NCBI RefSeq assembly: GCF_000237085.1 | Contig: NC_016627.1 | Span: 2,418,118 to 2,482,117, forward strand | Reading direction: 5' to 3' | DNA length: 64,000 bases | From: Acetivibrio clariflavus DSM 19732 | GTDB taxonomy: Bacteria > Bacillota > Clostridia > Acetivibrionales > Acetivibrionaceae | In this document: positions 46,567-56,181 of the stretch, piece after piece | Position numbering within the stretch: position 1 is the first letter of the stretch | Layout of the letters: each line of letters begins with the position of its first letter | The notes under the pieces: generated by a model | What the model saw: only the letters and a program-made list of their open reading frames with translations | Databases searched by the model: none | What the model was told of the DNA's origin: nothing | Position numbers and translations under genes: made by a program

Positions 46567-48294
46567 CTATCCCTTGTTGGCAATCTTAGCCCAGGTGTCC
46601 TTCAATGTTACTGTCCTGTTGAACACCGGTGCTCCCGGCTTTGAATCCACGCTGTCAACACAGAAATAACCGAGTCTCAAAAACTGGAACATATCTCCCG
46701 GTTTCGCATCTTTCAGTCCCGGTTCCATCTTACAGTTTTTAAGCACTTCCAGTGACTTTGGATTAAGCTGTTCGAGGAAATCCACGTTTTCATCAGCCCC
46801 GGGATTAGGATCGGTAAACAGATAGTCATACAGCCTTACTTCAGCTTCAAAAGCATGCTGCGCCGATACCCAGTGAATAGTGCCCTTAACCTTTCTTCCG
46901 TCAGAACTGCTTCCGCCCCTTGAATCCGGGTCATAGGAGCAGTGTACTTCAATTATTTCACCGGTCTTTTCATCCTTTACAACACTCTCACATTTAATGA
47001 TATAGGCACCCTTTAGCCTTACTTCCTGGCCAGGAGCCAAACGGAAGTATTTCTTCGGCGGATTTTCGCAAAAATCATCCTGTTCTATATAAATAACACG
47101 GGAAAAAGGTACTTTACGTGTACCTGCATTTGGATCTTCCGGATTGTTGGGCACTTCAAATTCTTCCACTCTGCCTTCCTCATAATTGTCAATAACTACC
47201 TTCAGCGGACGTAAAACAGCCATAACCCTTGTAGCCTTTAAGTTAAGCTCTTCTCTTATGCAATGCTCAAGCAATGCAATATCAACAGTACTGTTGCTCT
47301 TTGCAACTCCTATGCGGGCACAGAACTCCCTTATGGACTCAGGAGTATATCCGCGCCTTCTAAGCCCCGATATGGTCGGCATTCTGGGGTCATCCCAACC
47401 GCTTACATGTCCTTCTTTAACAAGCTGCAGAAGCTTTCTCTTGCTCATTACGGTATAAGTCAGGTTCAATCTTGCAAATTCAACTTGTCTTGACTTGCAT
47501 TTAACATCCAAGGTCTCCAATATCCAGTTGTACAACGGCCTATGGTCTTCAAACTCAAGGGTACATATGGAGTGAGTGATGTTTTCAATGGAGTCGGACA
47601 ACGGATGGGCAAAATCGTACATGGGGTATATACACCACTTGTCTCCCGTCCTGTGATGTCTGACTTTCATTATTCTATATAAAACAGGGTCACGCATATT
47701 TAAATTGGGAGAAGCCATGTCAATCTTTGCTCTCAATACCCTTGACCCCTCTTCAAATTCTCCGTTTTTCATCCTTTCAAACAAGTCCAGATTTTCTTCC
47801 ACAGACCTGTTTCTATAGGGACTTTCCTTACCCGGTTCAGTAAGTGTTCCCCTGTATTCGCGAATCTGATCGGCACTTAAGTCACAAACATATGCCTTGC
47901 CCATTTTTATGAGCTGTACCGCATATTCATAAAGCTGGTCAAAGTAGTCGGATGCGTAATAAAGCCTGTCATCCCAGTCAAATCCCAGCCATTTAACGTC
48001 ATTTTTTATAGATTCTACATATTCATCCTCTTCCTTGCTGGGATTGGTATCATCAAACCTCAAATTGCACAATCCTTTATTTTGAGCGGCTATACCGAAA
48101 TTCAGGCATATAGACTTGGCATGGCCTATATGCAAATAACCGTTGGGTTCGGGCGGGAATCTTGTATGCACAGCGCCTTCAAATCTGCCGCTTTTCATAT
48201 CTTCATCAATAATATCCTGTATAAAGTTGGAATAAACAACTTTATTCTCTTCATCACTGCTTTTTTCAACATCATTTACCTTATTTTCGTCCAT
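46567..48294 (-). CDS. glnS: Glutaminyl-tRNA synthetase
   Basis: The 575-residue class I synthetase charges tRNA-Gln directly. It has the HIGH motif in [15 protein letters not shown] (~47-61), KMSKS-like VMSKRKL (~283), and the C-terminal anticodon-binding beta barrels (~360-570). Many clostridia instead use GluRS plus GatCAB, so GlnRS here either replaces or supplements that route; it was probably acquired horizontally in this lineage. GtrA-IMPDH lie upstream in the same direction. Confidence 0.95.
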   Translation of the reverse strand: MDENKVNDVEKSSDEENKVVYSNFIQDIIDEDMKSGRFEGAVHTRFPPEPNGYLHIGHAKSICLNFGIAAQNKGLCNLRFDDTNPSKEEDEYVESIKNDVKWLGFDWDDRLYYASDYFDQLYEYAVQLIKMGKAYVCDLSADQIREYRGTLTEPGKESPYRNRSVEENLDLFERMKNGEFEEGSRVLRAKIDMASPNLNMRDPVLYRIMKVRHHRTGDKWCIYPMYDFAHPLSDSIENITHSICTLEFEDHRPLYNWILETLDVKCKSRQVEFARLNLTYTVMSKRKLLQLVKEGHVSGWDDPRMPTISGLRRRGYTPESIREFCARIGVAKSNSTVDIALLEHCIREELNLKATRVMAVLRPLKVVIDNYEEGRVEEFEVPNNPEDPNAGTRKVPFSRVIYIEQDDFCENPPKKYFRLAPGQEVRLKGAYIIKCESVVKDEKTGEIIEVHCSYDPDSRGGSSSDGRKVKGTIHWVSAQHAFEAEVRLYDYLFTDPNPGADENVDFLEQLNPKSLEVLKNCKMEPGLKDAKPGDMFQFLRLGYFCVDSVDSKPGAPVFNRTVTLKDTWAKIANKG

Positions 48295-48348
48295 CTGACT
48301 TCCTCCTTGTATATATCAGGTAAAATCTATATTTAAGGCAAAATTGTT

Positions 48349-48774
48349 CTATTTTTTGAAAACCCAGAGTTTATAACCGAAATAGTTAATAAACTGAGAT
48401 ATCACTATTGTAGGAAGCTGAGCAATATTCTCATTAATTCCCATATTCTCCACAAAATACGTCAGTCCAAGGGTTGTTGCCCCAAGAGATACCAGGTTCA
48501 CCGTAAGAAACTGCAGCATTTCTTTTGTCGTCTTCCTGGCATTTCCGCCTTTACTTTCAAAGGTCCATAACTTGTTCATAATATAGCTGTTGGTTACACC
48601 GCCAGCAAAACCTATTACCCAACTGATCTTGTAATAAAGATGGAATACATTGTTGCACAAAGTATTCAGAGCAATGGTTACTAAGGTATTAATAACACCT
48701 ACAATTGCAAATCTTATAAAACTTTTGTATTTTACAAGCAATTCCTTAACCCTGGACACCAACCCATTCTCCAC
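48349..48774 (-). CDS. GtrA-family membrane protein
   Basis: The 141-residue protein has four TM helices and the GtrA signatures FIRFAIVGVINTLVTIALN (~17-35) and TNSYIMNKLWTF (~78-89). Family members are thought to flip or transfer polyprenyl-linked sugars for cell-surface glycans. The GTG at 48774 is chosen because GGGGGG lies 7 nt upstream. It follows the IMPDH gene by 45 bp. Confidence 0.85.
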   Translation of the reverse strand: MENGLVSRVKELLVKYKSFIRFAIVGVINTLVTIALNTLCNNVFHLYYKISWVIGFAGGVTNSYIMNKLWTFESKGGNARKTTKEMLQFLTVNLVSLGATTLGLTYFVENMGINENIAQLPTIVISQFINYFGYKLWVFKK

Positions 48775-48819
48775 CAAAAAGCCCCCCAGATAAGATATTG
48801 TCAATAATCCAACACTTAA

Positions 48820-50316
48820 TTAGTATTCATTCTCTTTCAGAATAACGTCATGTGCTCCGCCTTCTACAATACTTACCGAAGAAACCAAAGTCAATCTTGC
48901 ATTTTGCTGCAGTTCAGGTATTGAAGCCGCACCACAGCTTGACATTGTGGACTTAATTTTGCTTAAGGTAACTTCCAGGTTGTCTTTCAATTTACCGGCA
49001 TAGGGGACATAGCTGTCTACACCCTCTTCAAACTTAAGATTGGTGCTTTCTCCAAGGTCATATCTCTGCCAGTTTCTTGCCCTGTTGGATCCTTCACCCC
49101 AGTATTCCTTAACATAGCTGTTTCCACGTTTAACTTTCTTGGATGGGCTTTCATCAAATCTTGCAAAGTAACGTCCCATCATAACAAAGTCGGCACCCAT
49201 TGCCAATGCCAATACAATATGGTAATCATGCACAGTTCCTCCGTCAGAGCAAATGGGGATATATATTCCTGTCTTTTCAAAATACTCATCTCTGGCTTTT
49301 GCCACCTCGATAACGGCCGTAGCCTGGCCTCTTCCAATACCCTTCTGTTCCCTTGTAATACAGATGGAACCTCCTCCGATTCCCACTTTTACAAAGTCGG
49401 CACCAGCTTCTGCAAGATACAGGAAACCTTCCCTGTCAACCACATTTCCGCCGCCGATTTTCATGTCCTTGAAATTACTCTTTACATATTCAAGAGTCCT
49501 TTTCTGCCATACCGAGAATCCGTCGGAGGAATCTATACAAAGAATGTCAACACCTGCATCCACAAGAGCAGGAACCCTTTCTTCATAGTCTCTGGTGTTT
49601 ATACCTGCTCCAACCATGAGTCTCTTGTTTTTATCCAATAATTCATAGGGATTTTCCTTATGGGCATCATAGTCCTTTCTGAATACAAAATAATGCAGCT
49701 TCTGGTTCTCGTCCACTATAGGAAGACAGTTCAGTTTGTTCTCCCATATGATATCATTGGCTTCACTTAAGGTTATACCTAAACGTCCCACAATAAGCTT
49801 GGAAAACGGAGTCATAAAGTCTCCGACTTTTTTATCCAAAGGATCACGGCTGATTCTGTAATCTCTGCTTGTCACAATACCCAAAAGCTTACCGTTGGAT
49901 GTTCCGTCATCGGTAACAGCAATTGTGGAATGTCCCATTCTTTTCTTTAATTCAAGTACATCCTTTAAAGTATTGTCAACCCTTAAATTAGAATCACTTA
50001 CAACAAATCCCGATTTATACTTCTTTACTTTCCTTACCATCTCAGCCTGAGATTCAACCGGTTGAGATCCATAGATAAATGAAATTCCTCCGCATCTTGC
50101 CAATGCGATTGCAAGGGTATCATTGGATACCGACTGCATAATTGCCGAAGCAATAGGTATATTGAGTTTAAGCTCAGGTTCTTCCTCTCCTCTTCTATAT
50201 TTCACAAGCGGCGTACTCAAATCGACTCTGTCGGGTGCGCATCTTTCAGTTGTCAAATTCGGTATGAGAAGATATTCACTAAAAGTTCTGGAAACTTCAT
50301 TATATATATATGCCAT
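48820..50316 (-). CDS. guaB: IMP dehydrogenase (divergent subfamily with CBS pair)
   Basis: The 498-residue enzyme oxidises IMP to XMP, the committed step to GMP. It has the split TIM barrel, with two CBS domains inserted at ~95-210, the active-site loop [21 protein letters not shown] with its catalytic Cys, and the [24 protein letters not shown] phosphate region. The sequence differs from typical GuaB (longer N-terminus, [10 protein letters not shown] flap), so it belongs to a divergent clade; GMP reductase is less likely. The start at 50316 has AGGAGG. A terminator hairpin in its leader implies attenuation. Confidence 0.88.
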   Translation of the reverse strand: MAYIYNEVSRTFSEYLLIPNLTTERCAPDRVDLSTPLVKYRRGEEEPELKLNIPIASAIMQSVSNDTLAIALARCGGISFIYGSQPVESQAEMVRKVKKYKSGFVVSDSNLRVDNTLKDVLELKKRMGHSTIAVTDDGTSNGKLLGIVTSRDYRISRDPLDKKVGDFMTPFSKLIVGRLGITLSEANDIIWENKLNCLPIVDENQKLHYFVFRKDYDAHKENPYELLDKNKRLMVGAGINTRDYEERVPALVDAGVDILCIDSSDGFSVWQKRTLEYVKSNFKDMKIGGGNVVDREGFLYLAEAGADFVKVGIGGGSICITREQKGIGRGQATAVIEVAKARDEYFEKTGIYIPICSDGGTVHDYHIVLALAMGADFVMMGRYFARFDESPSKKVKRGNSYVKEYWGEGSNRARNWQRYDLGESTNLKFEEGVDSYVPYAGKLKDNLEVTLSKIKSTMSSCGAASIPELQQNARLTLVSSVSIVEGGAHDVILKENEY

Positions 50317-50357
50317 ATTTATCCTCCTAGATATATTTTTTATTACGAGTGTCAATT

Positions 50358-50476
50358 AAAAATAGACAAATCTGTTTTATTTGTCTATCGGTTCTTTTGC
50401 AAAAAATCAAACCTATCCTTAATATCTTTCACCACTAAATTTTTACTATTTTATATCATATTGCACCCTTTGTCAA
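50358..50476 (-). promoter_or_regulatory. Promoter and attenuator in the IMPDH leader
   Basis: Minus strand: TTGACA (50471-50476), 17 bp, TAAAAT (50448-50453). About 60 nt later comes a 9-bp hairpin TAGACAAAT / ATTTGTCTA (50363-50387) followed by TTTTTAATTG. It lies ~40 nt before the AUG, so it should cause premature termination unless relieved. A GGTT...AACC hairpin precedes it. It does not match the purine riboswitch consensus. Confidence 0.65.
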
Positions 50477-50502
50477 GGTACAATCTTACAGCGCTGCAAT
50501 TT

Positions 50503-51258
50503 TTATTGCAGTTCATTTATATCATATAGCATTCCTGATTTTGTTTCATTATTATGTATCAATTCCAGCAGTTTTTTTGCGACAAAATCAGGAGATTTCA
50601 ATTTTCCCTGCTCTTTGAGCTTTATAAACCTTTCAACCTGTTCAAAATCCTCCTCCCTTGATTGCCTTATTTCACTTTGCATATCGGTATCCATAATCCC
50701 GGGATTAAATGATATTATTTTTACAGGATTCGGGGAATTGCTCTGTTCCAAACCGACGCAGCCGGTAAACATGTCCAGGGCAGCCTTTGCACTGCAGTAG
50801 CATCCCCAACCGTAATAAGGATGTTTGCCTGCCCCTGAGGATATATTCACTATCATTTTGTTACAACTTACCTCTTCCGTCCGTCTTATAAACTCTGAAA
50901 TCAAAAGCATCGGTGCAATCAAATTGACATTCATGCTGCTTATAATTTCAAAGCTTGGATACTTGCCCACCGGCTTTATGGGGTTTAAGGTTGCGGCATT
51001 GTTAATCATGCAAACGGTCTGTGCCTTGCTGAAGTTTATTCTTTCAAATATTGTTGAAATAAGCATGTCTATCTCTTCTATAAAATTAAAATCGTACTCG
51101 AAATAATCTATTTTACAATCTTTCAGTCCTGCCTCGGTTATAACATCGTCATTCATCCTTCTTGAAATGCAGAACAGATGGTTATCCTTTGACAATAAAT
51201 TCTCCGCTATCGCCCTTCCCAATCCCCTTGAGGCACCGGTTATTATGTAGTAATTCAT
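50503..51258 (-). CDS. Short-chain dehydrogenase/reductase (sepiapterin-reductase-like)
   Basis: The 251-residue SDR has a Rossmann motif TGASRGLGRAIAE (~6-18), the NNAAT motif (~88), catalytic Ser in VNISSGAG, and YxxxK in CYCSAKAALD. Its layout resembles YueD/sepiapterin or benzil reductases that use NADPH. The substrate is unknown. It is monocistronic, convergent on nothing and downstream of an empty intergenic region. Confidence 0.85.
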   Translation of the reverse strand: MNYYIITGASRGLGRAIAENLLSKDNHLFCISRRMNDDVITEAGLKDCKIDYFEYDFNFIEEIDMLISTIFERINFSKAQTVCMINNAATLNPIKPVGKYPSFEIISSMNVNLIAPMLLISEFIRRTEEVSCNKMIVNISSGAGKHPYYGWGCYCSAKAALDMFTGCVGLEQSNSPNPVKIISFNPGIMDTDMQSEIRQSREEDFEQVERFIKLKEQGKLKSPDFVAKKLLELIHNNETKSGMLYDINELQ

Positions 51259-51771
51259 ATCAAAGTCCCCCTCTTAAAATTTATATAAATTTAAGGATGT
51301 TCAGTTTTTTCTTTTTTATGTAAACCATCGTGCCATATTAATCCCAAATCAAATACTTTATTGGCAGATTGCATTGAATTTTTCCGACAAAATATTCTTA
51401 TAATTTCGGCTACTGTTTTAACATATCACAATATTAACCTTAATTACAAGTCTTATATGTCGATAATTCTTGGAGTTTGCCAATTAATTGCCAATTACAG
51501 GATTAAATTAAAACTGCCCTATTGCCGTAGCTTCGGTTAAACTATAGGCGTTATGCCCTTAAGAGCCCAACTTGAGCTTATTCAACACTATTATTATTTC
51601 TCATTTATGCTTTGAAAAAACAAAATACGAAATTTTTAAAATCTGAATTGTTTTTCTGACCGTCATGGCAAATAGCTGTTTACAATTATCATCAGTATAA
51701 TACTATTATTTTACCATAAATTTCTTTTTATTGAAACACTATTATTTATTGCGACACAAAATTAAAATTTT
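51259..51771. other. 510-bp intergenic region without a visible gene
   Basis: AT-rich, with scattered short frames and no ribosome sites or hairpin terminators I would trust. I see no RNA motif. Confidence 0.4.
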
Positions 51772-52380
51772 TTAAATAATTTTAAGTTCTTCCAGCACCC
51801 TGCATACCTCTTCACAGCCGCAAACCCTGTAAGCTTCCATTCCCACCTGTCTTGCAGCATCCACATTAATCTGATTGTCATCGAAATACAGTATTTTGTC
51901 AGGTTCTGTACCCAGTGCTCTTATAACATTCAGAAAAGCCTCTTTATCAGGCTTATTCAATCCGGTTTTATAGGAAAGAAAATTGTGTTTTATCATACTC
52001 TCTATATCATATTCGCTGCACAATTTACTCCAATGGAGTTCACTGGTATTTGAAAGACATGCCAGAGTATAATTTTGAGACAGTTTTTTTAATAAATCCT
52101 CCATACCGTCATAAAAGCCTTTGATAAAATTCATAAACCCTTTTATAAATTCCTCTTCTGAAACAGGTAAATTAAATTCCTCAATTATTGCGTTGGCAAA
52201 TTCGGAAGGCGTTATCTTTCCGCTTTCAAAACTCCTTACAGCATTCGACAAAAGCCATTTTTTATTAAATTCCTCCAGAGTAATTTTATGTTCCATCCAC
52301 TCCATCATTTTCTCATAGGCGGCAAGTTCAACCATAACCCCGCCTAAGTCAAACACAATGTACTCAAACTTTTTATCCAT
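51772..52380 (-). CDS. HAD-superfamily hydrolase (class IA)
   Basis: The 202-residue protein has motif I FDLGGVM (the expected second Asp of DxD is replaced, as in HAD-IA epoxide-hydrolase-like/YihX types), a helical cap, motif II CLSNTSELH, motif III Lys in GLNKPDKEAF, and motif IV YFDDNQIN. It is likely a sugar or nucleotide phosphatase similar to YihX (alpha-D-glucose-1-phosphatase). The start at 52380 follows GGAGG at 5 nt. Confidence 0.85.
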   Translation of the reverse strand: MDKKFEYIVFDLGGVMVELAAYEKMMEWMEHKITLEEFNKKWLLSNAVRSFESGKITPSEFANAIIEEFNLPVSEEEFIKGFMNFIKGFYDGMEDLLKKLSQNYTLACLSNTSELHWSKLCSEYDIESMIKHNFLSYKTGLNKPDKEAFLNVIRALGTEPDKILYFDDNQINVDAARQVGMEAYRVCGCEEVCRVLEELKII

Positions 52381-52565
52381 CATATCCTCCATTATTCAAT
52401 CATTACTTTTTTCAAATATCTATAGCCCATATACATTATATTATTTTTATCACCACATCTCAATTGTGACGCTTATTCCTGTTTCCATCAAATCAGTTTT
52501 GAATAAATAATATTCAATTTAGCAAAAAATATAGTAAATCATGTTTATAGTAGGTGAATGGTTAT

Positions 52566-54131
52566 ATGAATTCAAACTTGGATAAAAATTTCAATAATCC
52601 CCCTCAATCTTACTGGATGGCTTCAGTACAGCAGCCGGAATATCCTGTTTTAAACGATGATATAAAAGCCGATATTGCCATTGTCGGCGGCGGATTTGCA
52701 GGAATCGCTACCGCTTATTTTCTAAAAAAACAGGGCATCAATGCAGTAATACTCGAAGCAGACCGCATACTGCAAGGAACCACAGGGCACACCACTGCCA
52801 AAATAACTTCGCAGCATGAGCTGATTTACAGCAAATTAAAAAAGCAGATGGGTGAAGAACTGACCAAACAATACGCCGATGCAAATGAGACAGCCATTAA
52901 AATTATAGAAAAGATAATATGCGAAAACAATATTGAATGTGACTACACTCCCCAGTCGGCCTATGTGTTCACCCAGGATGAAAGCTATCTGGAACAAATA
53001 AAGGATGAAGTGGAGACAGCCTCTTCTTTAGGCATTAAAGCAGCCTATGTGGAGGAAATCCCCTTTTCAATACCTATTAAAGGGGCAGTGCGTTTTGACG
53101 ATCAGGCTCAGTTTCATCCTCTTAAATTTCTGCACCCTCTTGCTCAAAAGCTATATAACGACGGTGTCCGAATTTTTGAACAGAGCAGGGTTGTGGATAT
53201 GGAAGAGCACGGTAATTACATCTTAATTACAAATCGAGGAAAGAAAGTGACCGCCGAAAAAGTAATAATTGCTTCCCACTACCCCTTTTACAACAAACAC
53301 GGGCTGTACTTCGGCAGATTATATACCGACCGGTCTTATGCTTTGGCAATCAAAGCAAAAGAAAAGTATCCCGGCGGGATGTATATAAATATTGAAGAAC
53401 CTGCCCGGTCACTGCGAATTGTTAAGACCGACCAGGGCGAGTTGATTATCGTAGGAGGTGATCATCACAAAACCGGACAGGGCATAGATACAACAATGCA
53501 CTATGAAGCGCTCAAAGCCTTCGCCAATAGAATTTTTACAGTTGAAGATTATCCTTACCGCTGGTCTACCCAGGACTGCATGACTATGGATGGCGTACCT
53601 TATGTGGGAAATTATACATCCAAAACCCCAAACCTGTATATTGCCACAGGTTTCGGAAAATGGGGCATGACAAACTCTATTGCAGCAGCTGCTATTTTAA
53701 GCGACCTGATTGTAAAAGGCGACAGCCCCTGGAAAGATGTATATAACCCATCCAGGCAGACAATAATTGCTTCTGCCAAAAACTTCGTTGTTGAAAATCT
53801 GAATGTGGCAAAAGAGCTGATAGGCGGTAAAATTTCACCAGCACCTGCCAGTGAAGATATCAAGCCCGGCGAAGGAAAAATAATTGAGATAAACGGGCAA
53901 AAAGCCGGTGCTTACAGGGATGAACAGGGTACACTGCACATAGTGGATACAACATGTACCCATATGGGTTGTGAATTAAGCTGGAACTCTGCCGAAAAAA
54001 CCTGGGACTGCCCCTGCCACGGTTCAAGATTTACCTATGAAGGCGATATAGTCGAAGGCCCTACCGTAACTCCTTTAAAAGTCCATAAAGATGTAAACAC
54101 CATTGAAAAATTGCTAAAAGACGATTTTTAA
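52566..54131 (+). CDS. FAD-dependent oxidoreductase with C-terminal Rieske domain
   Basis: The 521-residue protein fuses a DAO-type FAD domain (ADIAIVGGGFAGIATAYFLKK, ~37-57; GFGKWGMTNS near 360) to a Rieske [2Fe-2S] domain. The Rieske cluster motifs CTHMGC and CPCHGS are at ~464-487. Such fusions are widespread in Firmicutes and are presumed to pass electrons from an amine or glycine-like substrate to the cluster; the substrate is unknown. The start at 52566 was chosen because AGGTG lies 9 nt upstream; the earlier GTG overlaps it. It is followed by a strong terminator. Confidence 0.9.
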   Translation: MNSNLDKNFNNPPQSYWMASVQQPEYPVLNDDIKADIAIVGGGFAGIATAYFLKKQGINAVILEADRILQGTTGHTTAKITSQHELIYSKLKKQMGEELTKQYADANETAIKIIEKIICENNIECDYTPQSAYVFTQDESYLEQIKDEVETASSLGIKAAYVEEIPFSIPIKGAVRFDDQAQFHPLKFLHPLAQKLYNDGVRIFEQSRVVDMEEHGNYILITNRGKKVTAEKVIIASHYPFYNKHGLYFGRLYTDRSYALAIKAKEKYPGGMYINIEEPARSLRIVKTDQGELIIVGGDHHKTGQGIDTTMHYEALKAFANRIFTVEDYPYRWSTQDCMTMDGVPYVGNYTSKTPNLYIATGFGKWGMTNSIAAAAILSDLIVKGDSPWKDVYNPSRQTIIASAKNFVVENLNVAKELIGGKISPAPASEDIKPGEGKIIEINGQKAGAYRDEQGTLHIVDTTCTHMGCELSWNSAEKTWDCPCHGSRFTYEGDIVEGPTVTPLKVHKDVNTIEKLLKDDF

Positions 54132-54149
54132 GCTAATCTCATCACAAAA

Positions 54150-54204
54150 AAAGCTAAATTCATTCAATTAATTCCCAATTGAATGGATTTAGCTTTAATT
54201 TTTA
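54150..54204. terminator. Terminator between convergent FAD-Rieske and HDIG genes
   Basis: A ~20-bp stem (AAAGCTAAAT.CATTCAATT with its complement) followed by AATTTTT on the plus strand. Confidence 0.8.
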
Positions 54205-54205
54205 T

Positions 54206-54820
54206 CTATACCTTAGAAATTACCTTATCCAGGAACAAATCAATATTTTTCATCTCTTCATCCCGATCTGCCCCGGTTCTTCCCATTCGGTCACACAACC
54301 CCAATAATGCCAGTTCTTCCAAATCGGTATGCTTTTTCATCCCTTCAATGTCTCCAAAAGGCAAGCCCTTTAATACAAACAGAATATGCATATGCCATCT
54401 TACAAGATTAGATACTGCCTCAATAAATTCCCTGTCCTGAGAAAATTCCTCCAGGAATTTTTCAGTCATTTTTGCGCCAAGCTTGTCATGGTCATAGGAA
54501 GTTATCCTTCCGTTTCTTACTTTTGTCGTACCCGGCTTTCCTATATCATGAAGCAATGCAGCCCACATAAATACACGCTTATTTTTACTTTTATGTTTTT
54601 CCTTTGCTGCTTCATCCACAACCAGCATGGTGTGATTCCATACGCTTCCTTCCGGATGATGCTTCGGTGACTGCATTGTATATTTCATATCTCTAAGCCA
54701 ATTTAAAGGATACTCTTTAAATAGTTCACTATTAGATATATCGTTTAAATATGAGGATGGTTTGTCATCATACAGCAAATGATTTTCAATATCTTTAAAC
54801 ACTTCTGTTTTTGAGATCAT
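54206..54820 (-). CDS. HDIG-domain hydrolase
   Basis: The 204-residue protein has the HD phosphohydrolase set: VWNHTMLVVDEAA, MWAALLHDIGKPGTTKV (HDIG) and YDHDKLGAKM, with a later Asp in LCDRMGRTGADRDE. It resembles the HD domain of CCA-adding enzymes and related stand-alone phosphatases (2',3'-cyclic or nucleotide substrates). A 53-codon ORF overlaps its start, suggesting coupling. Confidence 0.82.
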   Translation of the reverse strand: MISKTEVFKDIENHLLYDDKPSSYLNDISNSELFKEYPLNWLRDMKYTMQSPKHHPEGSVWNHTMLVVDEAAKEKHKSKNKRVFMWAALLHDIGKPGTTKVRNGRITSYDHDKLGAKMTEKFLEEFSQDREFIEAVSNLVRWHMHILFVLKGLPFGDIEGMKKHTDLEELALLGLCDRMGRTGADRDEEMKNIDLFLDKVISKV

Positions 54821-54956
54821 GGTCGGTATTCTCAGGATTTATCCCAAAAACAGCCCTTGCGCTTTCTCCCTTGTCATGTTTGATATTTTTAGACCGAAAA
54901 CTGCCATCCTCTTTCTTGCGATTTTTTGTACTTTTCCTCTTGTTTTCAGCTCCCAT
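54795..54956 (-). CDS. Small basic protein (53 aa), unrecognised
   Basis: A short minus-strand frame with AGGGGG 8 nt before its ATG overlaps the start of the HDIG gene by 26 bp. The product opens MGAENKRKSTKNRKK and is strongly Lys/Arg rich, then mixed acidic and basic, with no membrane segment. It could be a nucleic-acid-binding small protein, or simply a translational-coupling leader. I recognise no family. Confidence 0.5.
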   Translation of the reverse strand: MGAENKRKSTKNRKKEDGSFRSKNIKHDKGESARAVFGINPENTDHDLKNRSV

Positions 54957-55090
54957 ATTTACATCCCCCTTTATCTTTTTTATGTTTTCACAATTAGTTT
55001 TTCATATTTTCAAACAAATTATGTTTACATAAACCATATGCCAAAAAATCCTTTCAATCCCTTTTTAAATTTCAGCCAAAGATTAGCTAA

Positions 55091-55130
55091 AAAAAATAAA
55101 AAAAAATCTCTGCTTTAATTTGCAGAGATC
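55091..55130 (-). terminator. Terminator after cheX
   Basis: An ATCTCTGC / GCAGAGAT hairpin with a very T-rich 3' tail on the minus strand. Confidence 0.8.
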
Positions 55131-55137
55131 CTTGTTT

Positions 55138-55602
55138 CTATTTTTTCTCTTTTAAGGAAATGGTTATGTCAAACTCTCCGATTGGAGTCATTAAAGACAT
55201 CATCAAAGCTTTTTCATCATTTTCAGACACCGCTTTGTAATCGCCAATATATATCTGAGGCGGTTCAATATCACAGGTATAATTGTTCTCCGACAAAAGA
55301 GTCATGGCATTTCCACCGATAATATTGGCTATTTCTCCAAGGGCTGAAGAAGCAAAGTTGTCGATTTTATCCATTTCCATACCGGACATAATTTTAACCA
55401 TTTCCAAAGTCATATTTTTTGGGAAACTAAACAGGACTTTACCCTTTATGTCTCCTTTTACACCAAGTTCAACATTGGCATCCTTATCATTGGATAAACT
55501 ATCCACCACTTTCAAATCGCCTCTTTTAGGCTCTATGTCAACCAGTAATTGAAATACGTTTTTAGTGGCAGCATAAAAGGAATTTACATACTCTGCTTTC
55601 AT
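55138..55602 (-). CDS. cheX: Chemotaxis phosphatase CheX
   Basis: The 154-residue CheC/CheX-family protein has the active-site signature SALGEIANIIGGNA (E90-x2-N93), used to dephosphorylate CheY-P. Only one such motif is present and the fold length matches CheX. It lies 5 bp after the interrupted bacteriohemerythrin gene, both on the minus strand, and may be read from the same sigma-D-like promoter. Confidence 0.88.
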   Translation of the reverse strand: MKAEYVNSFYAATKNVFQLLVDIEPKRGDLKVVDSLSNDKDANVELGVKGDIKGKVLFSFPKNMTLEMVKIMSGMEMDKIDNFASSALGEIANIIGGNAMTLLSENNYTCDIEPPQIYIGDYKAVSENDEKALMMSLMTPIGEFDITISLKEKK

Positions 55603-55607
55603 TAGGA

Positions 55608-56030
55608 TTACCCCCCCTTGCTTTTCACATATTCTCCAATCTTTTGATCCATATTTCCGACATGCATAATCAGCCAGGTCATAAGTTTTCCGCCGAATTC
55701 TTGAATTTTTTCTTCAGTAAATCCCTCTTCTTCGAAAATCTTGACATAGTTATTGACAGATTCCTTAAATTTAATATGGGCATCTCTATGTTCTTCGAGG
55801 TATGGGTAGTTAATTTCCTCCTGATAGGCTTCTTCTTCATTGAAATGCGTAATTATATAGTCTTTCATAAAAGCCATTGTTTCTTTTACTTTATTTACTC
55901 TGGTTTCCCAGTCCTCATCACTTCAAATAGCCTGATTAAAATCCGAAACACGTCCGAAAAGCTCTTCATGCTGCTTGTCTATTTCATCTATACCAATTTT
56001 ATACTTGTCCTTCCACATCATTGCAACCAT
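55608..56030 (-). pseudogene. Bacteriohemerythrin interrupted by an in-frame TGA
   Basis: A complete bacteriohemerythrin (about 140 codons) can be read from ATG 56030, or 56018, to 55608 except that codon 36 is TGA (55923-55925). All seven di-iron ligands are kept on both sides of it: H21, H62, E66, H81, H85, H123 and D128. The downstream part alone begins at Met52 and lacks the first ligand. Bacteriohemerythrins bind O2 and often serve aerotaxis or O2 sensing, in keeping with the neighbouring cheX. Sequencing error, recent mutation or stop-codon recoding are all possible. A CTGG-GAAA-CCAG hairpin lies 11 nt after the TGA. Confidence 0.85.
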
Positions 56031-56101
56031 CACACCTTTCTTTTTATAAATTGGTTTATTGATGCTTCTGTTAATTTTTCAAATTTCTTATTCTTAAATA
56101 T

Positions 56102-56129
56102 CTTTCGGTAAATATATCAAATTACTTTA
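56102..56129 (-). promoter_or_regulatory. Possible sigma-D (flagellar) promoter of bacteriohemerythrin-cheX
   Basis: Minus strand TAAA (56126-56129), 16 bp, then ACCGAAAG (56102-56109) resembles the TAAA-N15-GCCGATAA motility consensus. The functional link with chemotaxis supports it. The match is partial. Confidence 0.4.
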
Positions 56130-56181
56130 TACAAAAAAAAAGAAAAAAATAGAAAAATTTTTGGCAGTATTAAATCTTCGC

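Noticed and set aside
50358-50476. Purine riboswitch upstream of IMP dehydrogenase
   Set aside because: The leader before the terminator is only ~60 nt and lacks the loop-loop and junction sequences of that class.
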